A stretch of 24,454 nt of DNA from contig JANBTH010000185.1 of assembly GCA_027578815.1 (NCBI GenBank), positions 3,809 to 28,262 on the forward strand, read 5' to 3'. The position numbers and the translations under genes were made by a program. The notes under the pieces are model-generated. The model made no database searches and had not been told where the DNA came from. It saw nothing but the letters and a program-made list of their open reading frames with translations. This DNA comes from Coemansia sp. RSA 1804. Taxonomy: Eukaryota; Kickxellomycota; Kickxellomycetes; Kickxellales; Kickxellaceae. Positions 14,368-23,818 of this stretch are shown here, in pieces; the stretch's first letter is position 1, and each line of letters starts with the position of its first letter.

Positions 14368-17300
14368 TCACATAGCGTTGACATATTTGGCACGAGCGCC
14401 GCGACGCTTAGCACCGCTGATTCCCCCAGTGCTTGCTGGATGAGGAGGAATGGCAGAGGTCCTGTTGTCAAATGCAGATGCGGATGCAGGCGTCCCTGTA
14501 CGGCTAGGATCGGTGCTAGGTGGTGGTGGTAAGGCGGATCCAGGTCTGCTTTCCATGCCAGGGTATCCAGGTTGAGGCGGCACTGATGCGCTTTGTGGTT
14601 GGAACCTCATTGCTGAAGGTGGCGGGGGTGGTACTGGGGCGGCTTCGGTCTGTGGAACAGACGAGTTCCTGTCCACCCAGCGCTTTAGCTCAGGATCATA
14701 GACAAAGTTCGATTGCTCTCCAAGGTTTGCCTGGGACTTGCGTCCTCCCCACAGGCTCTTAAGCATGCCCATGACTCCGCTTCCGGCCTTATCTTCAGTC
14801 TCGCTATCTGTTTTGGTTCCCGTCTTTTCATCTTGAGCACTGTCCCCAGCAGACGGTTGAACTGAAGCTGAGAGCGACTTGCGAGACGCATCCATGCTTT
14901 GCCGTGTTGATCTAGACGCTGGCGCTTGGACCGCCGTCTTTTTTGAAAACCCAAACATATCCTCCTCATCGTCGTTGTCACCAAGAATCGCTGCTTGTCC
15001 CGGACCCATTGTGGTCCCTGACGGCGCGAGCTGTCCTGGTCCTGGTTCCATCGATGGTGCCTCCGAAACAAAATTGCTGGTGGCTGCATACGAAGCTGCC
15101 ATTCCAGAGATAGGGTTAGCAAGGCTATCCGATACAGTCCCAAACGTAGACGCGGGATCAATAAACTGATTACGAACACCAAATCCGCTTCCAAAGTTTG
15201 CAGGATCTCCCCACTGTGGCTGTGCGGGTTGCTGTATTTGGCTCTGGCTCATGTCGGAAATTGCATTGTCAGCATAAAGAGATGCGTTGCTAGGAGTAAA
15301 CATACGTGGAGGCTCTGCCCCACCCATGCCTTGCATAGTATATCCGCTGTTGTTAGATCTGCCGTCCATGCTCTGTCGAGGAGAGCCGTATAAAGGAACA
15401 AACGCATCAGCAGGCCGAGACTGCTCAAATGAATTTCTCGGAATTGAAGTAGAACCACCACCAGCAGCAACAGAAGCTAGGTGCGGACTTGGAGTACGCC
15501 CGCCCCAGGAAGATGTCCCATGAGGACGAGGCGGGCTGTGGGGCTGCGGAGGCTGGCTGTCAAGACTGTGACGATCTGGTCCAATATCATACTTACCAGT
15601 TGTCCCGCTTGACTCCAACGAAATCCGGCTTCCATCTGCCCCAGTAATGAACTTGTCGATTGAAGAGTCAAATGCCGTCATTAAAGATGCAAACGAGGGA
15701 CGTGGCATTGCCCGTGCAAGCCATGACTTGGCGTTGGCTCCAGAAAGAGTCGTAGCATCGCCGGTTATTTCAGCTGCCTTGATAGAAGTCATTCCAGCCC
15801 CAGAGAGCCGCTCGCGTAGATCGGCAAGCCCCTGTACAAGCGACGAGTGAATGAATGGAACGGCTACGCCTTGTGGCAAAGTCGCCAATATCCCCAATAT
15901 AGCATCGCAGTATCGTGAGGCTAGAGCTGTTTGGCCACAGTCGGCTAGCCACCATGCATGCTGTAGTTTGTACGCCTGAAAGTGAGGCAAGCAGGATATC
16001 GCCGCAGACCTAGGCCCTTGGGCGACGTTTGCACCGTTTGTATTGCTGTTGTTTGGTGTAGCTGGCGTCTGGCTACTTGATGGCGTGCCGGCTGCAACCT
16101 GCGGCTCGCTAGTCGAGAAGGACTTTAAAGCAAATGCCAGCTCGTAGAGCTCCATCGCAATAAAAGCAGGTCCACTTCGATAGTAGCGCGAATATGGAAT
16201 TCGCGTCAGACCAAACGTGTTGTTTCTCATCGAACGACCACGGTCAAGCTCGTCAGCTCCAAGTAGTATGGCACGAGGATACGCAGACTGTGGCATATCT
16301 GAGAGAAAGATATCTTTGCTCTGAAGCGTCAATGCGTAGCATATATGAGCTGCAAGCACATTTCCCTCATTCTTAAGACAATCGCCAAGCTTTAAAATGG
16401 CACCCTGATCTCCAGAAGTTCGGTTAGCCAGTATAAGAGACAGGGTTTTTGCCCAGTTTCTTGTTGCACCGATATTGCTAGCCCCTCTTATCTGTGGCGG
16501 AGAACCAACACCCGTGGCCATTCCTTCAGACAACGCCTGTACGCTGTGAAGGCCAGTACTGTGTGCAGCAGATGGCTCAATGTCCGCAGCGGTGACAAAC
16601 TGGCCCGTGCCTTCTGCTATCGATCCTTTATCGGAGTCAAATGCACCGTCAAATGCATGAGCACCAAGCCCCGAAAATAGTCGGTATTGGGTTCTCAAAG
16701 AAGAAAACGTGTCGTTCAGCGCACCTTGTGTGTAAGCAGAAACAACAGACTGCCAGTGCTGTTTCCCCGTACAGCTGGCAATTATAAGTGCATGTGCCCA
16801 AAGTCCTTGTCTGCAAGCTGTTGCAATCGCTTCTTCCCGCTTGCCATCAAGTAATAGCATCTCAAGAGTCCTAATCTGTTCCGAATCCCCATTTGATATT
16901 TCTGGCAAGAGCCGCGATGAAAGCGGTTCATTATCGCCATGCAGTCCGTCCACTTGGCAAAACAAAGCGCGAAGTGGCTCCAAAGCTCCATTCAGCTCAA
17001 GCTTCTGCGGATCGGTGTCATCAAATGCTTCTAGCACCGCTAAAAGAACTTTGAAAAGCGCTTTCTCCTCCTGACACAGTGTATTTGCTGCTGATGCCAT
17101 GTCCAGCCACGCCTTCCCTCCTGACACAGCTGCTTCACGGCGCTTCAAAAGCGCAGAACGAGTGGTTTCTCCAGCCAATAAGGGTGCACCACAAAGAAAC
17201 TGCGGGTCTTGGATTCCAGAATCTTTGGAAATAAGCTTTGAAAGTGCTTGGATACCAAGTGTTCCGGGTGCAACCCTAGACGCCTTTTCATTATCATATA

Positions 17301-19890
17301 TATTTAGACGCTGCACTTGCTTCGGAAACATTGATGCAAACTTCCCACCAAACCCAAATGCCATGACTGGATAGCATGCATTCAGCCGACCAAGCGGATC
17401 AACACCTCCGTCATGTCTGCCTGTGTCCCAGCTCGATGCAGTCACACCACGGTCATGATAAAAGGATTCCATGCTCGGGCGATTGCTATTAATATGGGAT
17501 TCATAACCAGCTGTAGACTGGGGTACTATCGCGTGTGATACTGTGTCATATGTGGAGCCACTTATGTCCTGGTGCATGGTGCTGTGTTCGCTGTATGGCG
17601 ACGGCACAGATGAACGTGCATATGTATCCAAAGGAACAGACGCTATATTTGCGTTTCTAGCATCGGTTTGAGGCGATGTGTGCATATATGTTCCACTCAA
17701 ATGGTTCAAATCATGCTGCTGGTGTTGCTGAGGTTGTGGTTGGTGCTGGATAGCACCCACTTCGTCATCTCCCAAGTGAGAGTATAGAGAAGTATTTGCA
17801 TTGACGCTGGTATTGAAACCAGCGTAAGAAACATCGCCAGTACTGTCCTGCGGATAGACGACATTGGCATATCTGTAGTTAACTTTATCGCTGTCAATGT
17901 TGTTGCCCAGTAAATACGATGCGCCATCCGTCGTTGGAGGTGCAGCAGATTGAGGAATACTATTCCTTTCATCAGTAATGGACTCGTGCTGACCATTTGG
18001 TACATGCAACCCATCAGTAGGAGCATTCAGCAATGGTTGCTCCGTATACATACCCCAATGATCTCCAGAAGTTGGGTGTTGTTGTTGCTGCTGCTTCTGT
18101 AATAGTTCGGCTGATGCAATGTTGGCAGCACCATCATTAGAATGATGTAAATAGGATCTCTGAACTGCCTTGGATTGATGGTCGTAGGTTGTCGCTGTAT
18201 GCAGTAACGGCTCCGGATATTCTTCTCTAAATGTTTGTGAGGTTGTATCTTCCAAAACAGTTGGATCATCGCCTGAAGGTGATGCAGTCGCAGCATATGC
18301 GCTGTTGTGTGTGCCACTCACTTGTGAACCATCGGCACTAACAAAGTTATTGCTAGCATATGCTTGTGGGTAAATCCCCAAAGTATCATCGGTGGTTGCT
18401 GGTATCTGAGAAACACCTACAGACATAGTGCTCACGGCAGCAGCAGCAGAAGCTGTTGGTTGCATAGGTTCAGTGGTGTCACCACTTTTCGCACTAAAAT
18501 TGACCATACCGGTCACTACAGTGGTACTAGGTGGTTCTGCAGCGGCAACATCGCTAGCGGCAGCAACAGCGGCATCCACAGCAGCAGCGGGATCACTGAG
18601 TACTTGAATACCATTGGGAATATTTGGTGGAGAGGAAACAGTGCGCTCTCCCATATCGTTATCATGCTCTAGATCCACCTCTGATACAACTGATGGCCCC
18701 GTACTGTTCGTCTCCATCCGAGACGTATATCCTCCAAGTTGCATTGAAGCAGTTGTATCCAACAACAAAGACTGTTCCAAAGTCATTTGTCCAGTACTGT
18801 TAGCACCCGAAAGAGCGTTGTAGGTGGTCAAAATCTGAGAACTCGCGTTATCCGGCACATTGGTCAGCTCAGAAACCCTGGCATCACCCTGGGTTTCGGG
18901 TACATATGGCTGTTCCTGATTGCTTACAAGATCGTCAAAGAACGCAGCTCCATCCTTTACGTTATCGTTGTTGACAGGCAATGCCAGAACACTGTTGTTC
19001 TGATATGATGTGTCCAGAGATGTTGGCTGGAAGCCGGGTACTGTATTAATGTCGGGTTGTCGATCCGGATAATACCACGTCCCTGCAACGCTATCATAGT
19101 ACTGGCCGGAATTCGTGTCGTAGTATTGTCCCGATGCCTCGTCGTACACAACACCATTTTCCCCATCATTATGAACACTAGCGCCGGTAGCTATAATCTC
19201 ATTTGTATTACTGGCAAGCGTCTCTGGGGGATCTGCTGACGAATTGACTACATGAGTAGTGCTGTCCTGGTTTGGGTAATAAGTTGTGTCAGGTAGCGCG
19301 TTCTGTTGCTGCATTTCAGGCACTCCCGCTTGTGAAGATGCAAGGTATGTGCTTTGGGGTAATGCAGCACCTCCGGTTTGCTGGCCGTATGAATCTGAAG
19401 CATTTGCTCCCCACAGTGTTGACGCTGAATTTGATGACGGCTGTAGATGACCATACTGGTTGCTATATGAAGAACTACCGTAAATCACAGACATACTTCT
19501 GTATGGGTCCACACCTACGGATGTTGTGGTTGCGGTATACGGAGAATTCCAATGTCCGTAATAGGCCTGTTCATGTGCTGGGCCTGTTGCGCATCGAGGC
19601 GGTATTTCTCGCACTATGCCTTGGCCATTTGTGTACTGCTGCTGGTGATGGCCATATGGTCCTGAAGGCTGAGATGGCGCCCAGCTTTGCTGTTGTTGCT
19701 GTCCATATGTACTGGCATTTGCTGTTTGGTAAGGATCACCGTTTACATTTTGTTGTTGAAGCCCTCCAATAGATGAAAAAAAGTCTGTTCCTCCAGCACT
19801 GTCCTGGCTGTGATTACCAAAAAATGGAATGGGCTCATGTGTTGATGGCGTGCCTCGACGCGAAGGCGAGTTCCCAGGAATCTGTGACAT
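14368..19890 (-). CDS. SEC16: Sec16, COPII coat scaffold of ER exit sites
   Basis: One uninterrupted frame encodes 1,840 residues. Sec16 is a peripheral ER protein that organises exit sites and binds Sec23, Sec24, Sec31 and Sar1. The N-terminal 840 residues are disordered, rich in Q, S, T, Y and N. Within them, residues 243-275 hold an aromatic repeat (SGQYYDTNSGQYYDSVAGTW), an OCRE-like motif found in Sec16 proteins. The central conserved domain starts at about 842 (PVMAFGFGGKFASMFPKQVQ) and runs to about 1365, with the ACE1-type helical part LLLDGKREEAIATACRQGLW followed by AHALIIA. The last 475 residues are disordered with proline runs and end in KRRGARAKYVNAM, matching the basic K-R-YV end of other Sec16 proteins. 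The frame opens at a TTG (19896); the first ATG is two codons in (MSQIPGNSPS), which I use. Length is somewhat below yeast Sec16. Confidence 0.94.
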   Translation of the reverse strand: MSQIPGNSPSRRGTPSTHEPIPFFGNHSQDSAGGTDFFSSIGGLQQQNVNGDPYQTANASTYGQQQQQSWAPSQPSGPYGHHQQQYTNGQGIVREIPPRCATGPAHEQAYYGHWNSPYTATTTSVGVDPYRSMSVIYGSSSYSNQYGHLQPSSNSASTLWGANASDSYGQQTGGAALPQSTYLASSQAGVPEMQQQNALPDTTYYPNQDSTTHVVNSSADPPETLASNTNEIIATGASVHNDGENGVVYDEASGQYYDTNSGQYYDSVAGTWYYPDRQPDINTVPGFQPTSLDTSYQNNSVLALPVNNDNVKDGAAFFDDLVSNQEQPYVPETQGDARVSELTNVPDNASSQILTTYNALSGANSTGQMTLEQSLLLDTTASMQLGGYTSRMETNSTGPSVVSEVDLEHDNDMGERTVSSPPNIPNGIQVLSDPAAAVDAAVAAASDVAAAEPPSTTVVTGMVNFSAKSGDTTEPMQPTASAAAAVSTMSVGVSQIPATTDDTLGIYPQAYASNNFVSADGSQVSGTHNSAYAATASPSGDDPTVLEDTTSQTFREEYPEPLLHTATTYDHQSKAVQRSYLHHSNDGAANIASAELLQKQQQQQHPTSGDHWGMYTEQPLLNAPTDGLHVPNGQHESITDERNSIPQSAAPPTTDGASYLLGNNIDSDKVNYRYANVVYPQDSTGDVSYAGFNTSVNANTSLYSHLGDDEVGAIQHQPQPQQHQQHDLNHLSGTYMHTSPQTDARNANIASVPLDTYARSSVPSPYSEHSTMHQDISGSTYDTVSHAIVPQSTAGYESHINSNRPSMESFYHDRGVTASSWDTGRHDGGVDPLGRLNACYPVMAFGFGGKFASMFPKQVQRLNIYDNEKASRVAPGTLGIQALSKLISKDSGIQDPQFLCGAPLLAGETTRSALLKRREAAVSGGKAWLDMASAANTLCQEEKALFKVLLAVLEAFDDTDPQKLELNGALEPLRALFCQVDGLHGDNEPLSSRLLPEISNGDSEQIRTLEMLLLDGKREEAIATACRQGLWAHALIIASCTGKQHWQSVVSAYTQGALNDTFSSLRTQYRLFSGLGAHAFDGAFDSDKGSIAEGTGQFVTAADIEPSAAHSTGLHSVQALSEGMATGVGSPPQIRGASNIGATRNWAKTLSLILANRTSGDQGAILKLGDCLKNEGNVLAAHICYALTLQSKDIFLSDMPQSAYPRAILLGADELDRGRSMRNNTFGLTRIPYSRYYRSGPAFIAMELYELAFALKSFSTSEPQVAAGTPSSSQTPATPNNSNTNGANVAQGPRSAAISCLPHFQAYKLQHAWWLADCGQTALASRYCDAILGILATLPQGVAVPFIHSSLVQGLADLRERLSGAGMTSIKAAEITGDATTLSGANAKSWLARAMPRPSFASLMTAFDSSIDKFITGADGSRISLESSGTTGKYDIGPDRHSLDSQPPQPHSPPRPHGTSSWGGRTPSPHLASVAAGGGSTSIPRNSFEQSRPADAFVPLYGSPRQSMDGRSNNSGYTMQGMGGAEPPRMFTPSNASLYADNAISDMSQSQIQQPAQPQWGDPANFGSGFGVRNQFIDPASTFGTVSDSLANPISGMAASYAATSNFVSEAPSMEPGPGQLAPSGTTMGPGQAAILGDNDDEEDMFGFSKKTAVQAPASRSTRQSMDASRKSLSASVQPSAGDSAQDEKTGTKTDSETEDKAGSGVMGMLKSLWGGRKSQANLGEQSNFVYDPELKRWVDRNSSVPQTEAAPVPPPPPSAMRFQPQSASVPPQPGYPGMESRPGSALPPPPSTDPSRTGTPASASAFDNRTSAIPPHPASTGGISGAKRRGARAKYVNAM
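19067..19160 (-). repeat. OCRE-like aromatic repeat inside SEC16
   Basis: Three near-repeats of the form SGQYYD / SGQYYD / AGTWYY follow each other at about residues 243-275. This octamer-type aromatic repeat occurs in Sec16 and some RNA-processing proteins and is usually a protein-binding patch. Confidence 0.65.
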
Positions 19891-20454
19891 ACTCAAAACG
19901 CAAGGACGCTAAATCTACATTAAGCCAGTGAAGAGTGTTGTGCATTTTAGATGAAGAAAGAGGAGCCAATACGCCTTTGCAGAATTAGATAATGAGACAC
20001 TTTTTTAATTCGCTGGCTTTGGCTTGCAACAAACAAGTGTCCTAGTAAAACTCTGACGTGTCTGTTCGCCCCCGCTGTCCAATCCTGAATAACCTACCTA
20101 AGTTTGAGAACAGATAAATACATAAAACAGATGCGCAATCCGTAGTGTAGTAATTTTAAAAATAAAAAACTTGAAAAAGAAGAGAAACCTGTGCTTCAGC
20201 CAGCCAAGCCTTTATGGCTGTTAACGAAATGGGTTTCATCACTTTCGTTGGCTGACGTTTTTCCACGTCGTAATTAGATTACGATTAATTCCTTTGGCTG
20301 TGAGCGAAAAAGTTCGCATGCTGAAATGCAGCATTTTGCTATGTTTGTGTTTCAACGCTTGTCAGTTCTTTTTTTGCCTTTGTTTATTTTAAGTTGCGAA
20401 TTCGCGTTGTTAATCAATATAACATCTAGCATCCATTACTCTATTATATCTGAA
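19891..20454. promoter_or_regulatory. SEC16/NUP54 bidirectional promoter
   Basis: The 564 bp between start codons of divergent genes contain a dense cluster of short motifs at 20197-20300. These are overlapping CAGCCA hexamers at 20197-20206, TGGCTG hexamers at 20215, 20249 and 20295, the inverted repeat AACGAAA/TTTCGTT (20223-20229 and 20243-20249), the ACGT-core elements TGACGT (20253) and CCACGTC (20263), and the palindrome at 20268-20284. Another TGACGTG lies at 20054-20060. No clear TATA box is seen. Confidence 0.5.
20268..20284. promoter_or_regulatory. 17-bp palindrome TCGTAAT-TAG-ATTACGA
   Basis: Two perfect 7-bp inverted arms surround a 3-bp centre, 171 bp before the NUP54 ATG and 378 bp before the SEC16 ATG. 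The form fits a dimeric transcription-factor site. I do not recognise the factor. Confidence 0.4.
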
Positions 20455-21114
20455 ATGGCAGCATTCGGCAAGTCTTTTTCTTTTTCTGGCGGGCCTGTTA
20501 GCAGTGCTGGTGGTGCCCAAGGTAGCAATCTGGCTTCTACTCCATTTGGCGGATTTGGGCAGACGAGCACCACAACAACCGGGTCTCTTTTCGGCGCACC
20601 TGATGATAAGCGACAGAGATCTGGAACAACCGCTGGATCCATATTTGGTGGCCAAACCCCTTCTATCACTACGTCGGGGCCAAGTGGCACTGCAAATACC
20701 GGGTTATTTGGAAATACACAAGCGGCCAGCATGGGAATTTCCGGAGGTTCTGGTAGTAATCTATTTGGTAACGCTCAAAGGTCGAACACTATTGGCCCTG
20801 TTACTGGAAGCAGCGGGTTGTTTGGGAACGCTCAGGCATCTGGCAGCGGTGTCAACAGCAGTAGCAATTTGTTTGGGAATGCGCAGACCTCGGCTGTCGG
20901 ATCCTCGGGTGGTGGGGTATTTGGCGGTGCTTCAATGGCAGGTACCGCCGGGACGCTAGGCGCAAACCCTACTGTTAATACAGGTGGTAGTCTTTTTGGG
21001 AGCAACCCGACTTCTCAAGCGGCACAAACATCCACTCTTTTTGGGGCAGCCCCAGCTAATGCACAGACTGGTGGGATTTTCACTAATCAACAGCAAGCCC
21101 AGCAGCTTCAGCTT

Positions 21115-21149
<35 letters not shown>

Positions 21150-22077
21150 AATGCAACAACAAATGCAACAACAAATGCAACAACAAATGCAACAACAAAT
21201 GCAACAACAAATGCAAATGCAAGCTTCTCAGCAGACAAGTGACATTGAGGAACTAAGTAAACAGCTGTTGCGCATTAAAGAATGCTGGGATCCTGCATCG
21301 CCTAATTTCCAATTCCGGCATTATTTTTATAACGTCGTAGAGTCTGGACAAGCTCAGCTGTACCAGTGCCCACCTAATGAGGATCCTATTCTCTGGCAAC
21401 AAGCGCAAAGCGACAACCCAGATCTCTCTACTTTGGTGCCTGTCGTTGCAAACGGATTTGACGACCTTCGCAAGCGCGTGGACTCGCAGTCCCTACAGAT
21501 GCAGAGCTACCAAGAGCGCTCTTCTGAGGTTACGGAGAAGCTATCGTCCATTCTCCAAAAGCATCATTCAGAAACGGTCGTCCGTCTTTCAGAATGCAGA
21601 CGCCGCCAGGCAGACTTGTCTCAGCGACTTTTGGAGTTTATGAAGCTTCTTCAGCTTTTGCGTCTTCGCGGCCAGCTTCTAAATCCCGAAGAGGAAGTAT
21701 TTCGAGTACGTGTGGAACACCTGGAGAAGGAGATGTCCCGCTCGGGCTCGCTTAAGCAAAGATTGGCCGAACTTCAGGACCACACTTACAGGCTTCAGGC
21801 TGCGTCCCGCAGACGTCGAGAGCTGTTAGGACGCTCTGGAGGCGGCAGTGCAGTGGATGGCTACGAGGTTGCCGACGAAGCCCAGCTGGAGTCGGTTATG
21901 AAGGTGCTTAGTGAGAAACAACGTGGGCTTGCGCGGATGACGCAGATTATGTCGCTAGGCGCGCAGTCGATTGAGAAAATTGAGGGGGCCATTGAAGAGC
22001 GCTATGTGGAATTGCAAAAGCAGAAGGAAGCTAAGGAACGTGCACAAATATCAAAATCGCTTGCCCGTCCATGGTAG
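20455..22077 (+). CDS. NUP54: FG nucleoporin Nup54 (Nup57 in yeast)
   Basis: From MAAFGKSFSF the protein has 540 residues. It is a central-channel nucleoporin that forms the Nup62-Nup58-Nup54 coiled-coil trimer and whose FG repeats bind transport receptors. Residues 1-205 carry about ten FG motifs, mostly of the GLFGN / NLFGN / SLFGA type. Residues about 209-257 are Gln-rich with MQQQ repeats. The Nup54 helical domain begins at DIEELSKQLLRIKECWDP (about 263), with NFQFRHYFYNVV typical of the family, and ends in long coiled coils and AQISKSLARPW. The frame is open upstream to ATGs at 20326 and 20341, but that extension is hydrophobic, T-rich and unlike any Nup54 start, so I reject it. AATAAA at 22203-22208 lies 126 nt past the stop. 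Confidence 0.95.
21151..21210 (+). repeat. 12-bp minisatellite, five perfect units
   Basis: Five identical tandem units ATGCAACAACAA encode MQQQ five times, preceded by CAG/CAA glutamine codons from about 21112 and followed by MQMQ. The perfect units suggest recent slippage expansion in the linker between the FG and helical domains of Nup54. Confidence 0.92.
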
Positions 22078-22202
22078 ATGTGTGCATGTTTAGCGGGGTG
22101 AATAGAACCTACAAGTGTCATATTCTTCTTTTTGGAAATGTTAGTAAAAGCGTTTGTTTTTTTCTTGCTGCGCTCTTTGTTACTACTACAACCAAATATC
22201 GA

Positions 22203-22208
22203 AATAAA
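22203..22208 (+). terminator. Poly(A) signal for NUP54
   Basis: AATAAA lies 126 nt after the NUP54 stop, within the 261-bp convergent spacer shared with BXI1. Confidence 0.45.
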
Positions 22209-22338
22209 CCAAAGTGTAACATTGATCCACTTTGCTCATTATCTGTATTTTACAATATATTTTGGGTGGGGGAGATATATTTCAGCACCTCTTGAAAAGA
22301 ATTAAACTAGCCAGTTGGAAAGTCCAAACACTGTTTTA

Positions 22339-23127
22339 CTAGTCGCGGTCTCCCAGGATACGCAGTATCGCAATAAAGAGGTTGACAACGTCTAGGTAGA
22401 GCGAGAGACTGGCAAAGATATAGTCATCTGGAGTGAAGCGATTCATAATCATGTACGTGTCATACATGATGTATCCGCAGAACACCACGGCAGTCAAGGA
22501 AGCAATGATAAGGTCGAACGTTTTGTTGAAGGGCAAGAAGATCTGCACCAGCCCAACAATGACAAGGGCGCATAGCGCAAAGAACAGAATGGGGCCAAGG
22601 TTGGAAAAGTCATAGCGTGACTGCAGAGTAAAGAGGGTCAGGACAACAAACAGACCAAGCGTTATTGCCAAGGCCTGCAGAACCACGGTAGAAGAATAGA
22701 ACGCAGACGCGGCACCAACCACATATGCTTCGCAGAGCGTGAAGGTCGACAGAAACACGACATTTGTGGGATGCGAATGGCGCTTCCACCACAGGCCGAA
22801 TATGGAGACAAGGGTTCCAAACATGGCAGCGTATACTGTCCAGACGTTCTGAAGCAGAAAGCCGCTAGTGGCATCCAAATGGCGCAGATAGGCACCAACG
22901 GCGGTTGTGGCTAGAAGCTGGACGGTGAGGATTGTGTAGACCTTGCGGACAAAATCGTGGCGAATGCTTATGTCGGACTGAGCAACATTGACGCCGTATT
23001 TAAAGTCGTCTGGAATATCGTCGCTGTTTCCATTAGCGCCAGGTCCGCTCTCGGGAGCCTGTGCAGCGGCGTGTGGGCTGCTGCCTTCGTAAGAAGGAGG
23101 CAGTTGCGTGTACTGTGCGCTTGACAT
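22339..23127 (-). CDS. BXI1: Bax-inhibitor-1 / LFG4-type membrane protein
   Basis: This 262-residue TMBIM-family protein resembles human TMBIM4/LFG4 and yeast Bxi1, which sit in ER, Golgi or vacuole membranes and influence calcium leak and cell-death sensitivity. The N-terminal 50 residues are soluble and include PPSY, a PPxY motif that could bind WW-domain ubiquitin ligases such as Rsp5. DIPDDFKYG and IRHDFVRKVYTILTVQLLAT are the conserved entry to the membrane part. Seven hydrophobic segments follow, with the family marks SIFTL-like STFTLCEAY, CGYIMYDTYMIM and SLYLDVVNLFIAILRIL. It ends in GDRD, as TMBIM proteins end in a charged tail. The open frame begins at a TTG (23166), but the first ATG (MSSAQYTQLPPSYEG) is at 23125-23127 and is used here. 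It is divergent from TRP5. Confidence 0.94.
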   Translation of the reverse strand: MSSAQYTQLPPSYEGSSPHAAAQAPESGPGANGNSDDIPDDFKYGVNVAQSDISIRHDFVRKVYTILTVQLLATTAVGAYLRHLDATSGFLLQNVWTVYAAMFGTLVSIFGLWWKRHSHPTNVVFLSTFTLCEAYVVGAASAFYSSTVVLQALAITLGLFVVLTLFTLQSRYDFSNLGPILFFALCALVIVGLVQIFLPFNKTFDLIIASLTAVVFCGYIMYDTYMIMNRFTPDDYIFASLSLYLDVVNLFIAILRILGDRD

Positions 23128-23538
23128 TGCGGGTGGGGGATTTGAAAATGGTAATATAGTTGGCAAAATAATATAATAAGCTGTGTAAAAAAGAATAAAA
23201 GAAAGGGCGACTGAGAAAGGAGGGAAAAGAGAAGAAAAAGCACAAGACAGACTTTAAATCAACCTGGCTAGCCAGTCAATGGCGATGACGACACGTGCAC
23301 AATGGGATGTGGGTACATAAACATCTTTAAAAATCAAGCCATCTCGCTCGATCCAACCAAGGTGATCTGCAGCACTCAACCCCACGTTTGAAGAGTATAG
23401 ACGCATTGGAGCCTTGACCCAGCATCACCTGGCCAAGTAGAAGTCACCGCTTCACACTCTAACAAATTTTTGTGGGGGGCGGGGGGCGAATGTCTGTTGG
23501 TTCCGTCGCGTAACACCGACGATATGGAATGGAGCCAG

Positions 23539-23550
23539 CCAATCCATTGG
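23539..23550. promoter_or_regulatory. Inverted pair of CCAAT boxes
   Basis: The sequence CCAATCCATTGG presents one CCAAT box to each flanking gene with a 2-bp centre. CCAAT is the target of the Hap2/3/5 complex, whose NF-YA subunit is encoded at the left end of this window. One NF-Y trimer probably covers the whole site, so both boxes may not be bound at once. Confidence 0.5.
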
Positions 23551-23647
23551 ATCAAGCCACTGCTGTCTCATAGGTAGCCCATGAATTAGTGTCAGCCTTC
23601 AAAACGCTTTGACAGCGGCTTGGGCGTGTGATGGCGGCTGGATTCGG

Positions 23648-23654
23648 TGACTCA
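23648..23654 (+). promoter_or_regulatory. Gcn4/CPC1-type element upstream of TRP5
   Basis: GTGACTCAT is a perfect match to the Gcn4 bZIP site that drives amino-acid biosynthesis genes under general amino-acid control. It is 310 bp before the TRP5 ATG, a normal distance, and TRP5 is a classic target in yeast. A weaker relative (TTAGTCA, minus sense TGACTAA) lies at 23714-23720. Confidence 0.6.
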
Positions 23655-23811
23655 TCATTTGGTGGCGGAAGCACCCAAAGCCAAGGCCTGTCCAGTTTGG
23701 TGTAAATGACACTTTAGTCAATTTGACAGAGCATGGCAAAGCCCAGAGATACTATAGGTCTCTCACTTTTTTTCAGTGCTCTCCTCTCTCCCCCTTTCAG
23801 CTAAAAAAAAA

Positions 23812-23818
23812 TATAAAA
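23812..23818 (+). promoter_or_regulatory. TATA box of TRP5
   Basis: TATAAAA lies 146 bp before the TRP5 ATG in a pyrimidine-rich region. Gcn4-dependent genes commonly have TATA boxes, which adds some support. Confidence 0.55.

Noticed and set aside
20326..20454. In-frame upstream ATGs adding 43 hydrophobic residues to NUP54
   Set aside because: A membrane-like leader is not expected on a soluble FG nucleoporin. MAAFGKSFSF with immediate FG repeats is a better start.
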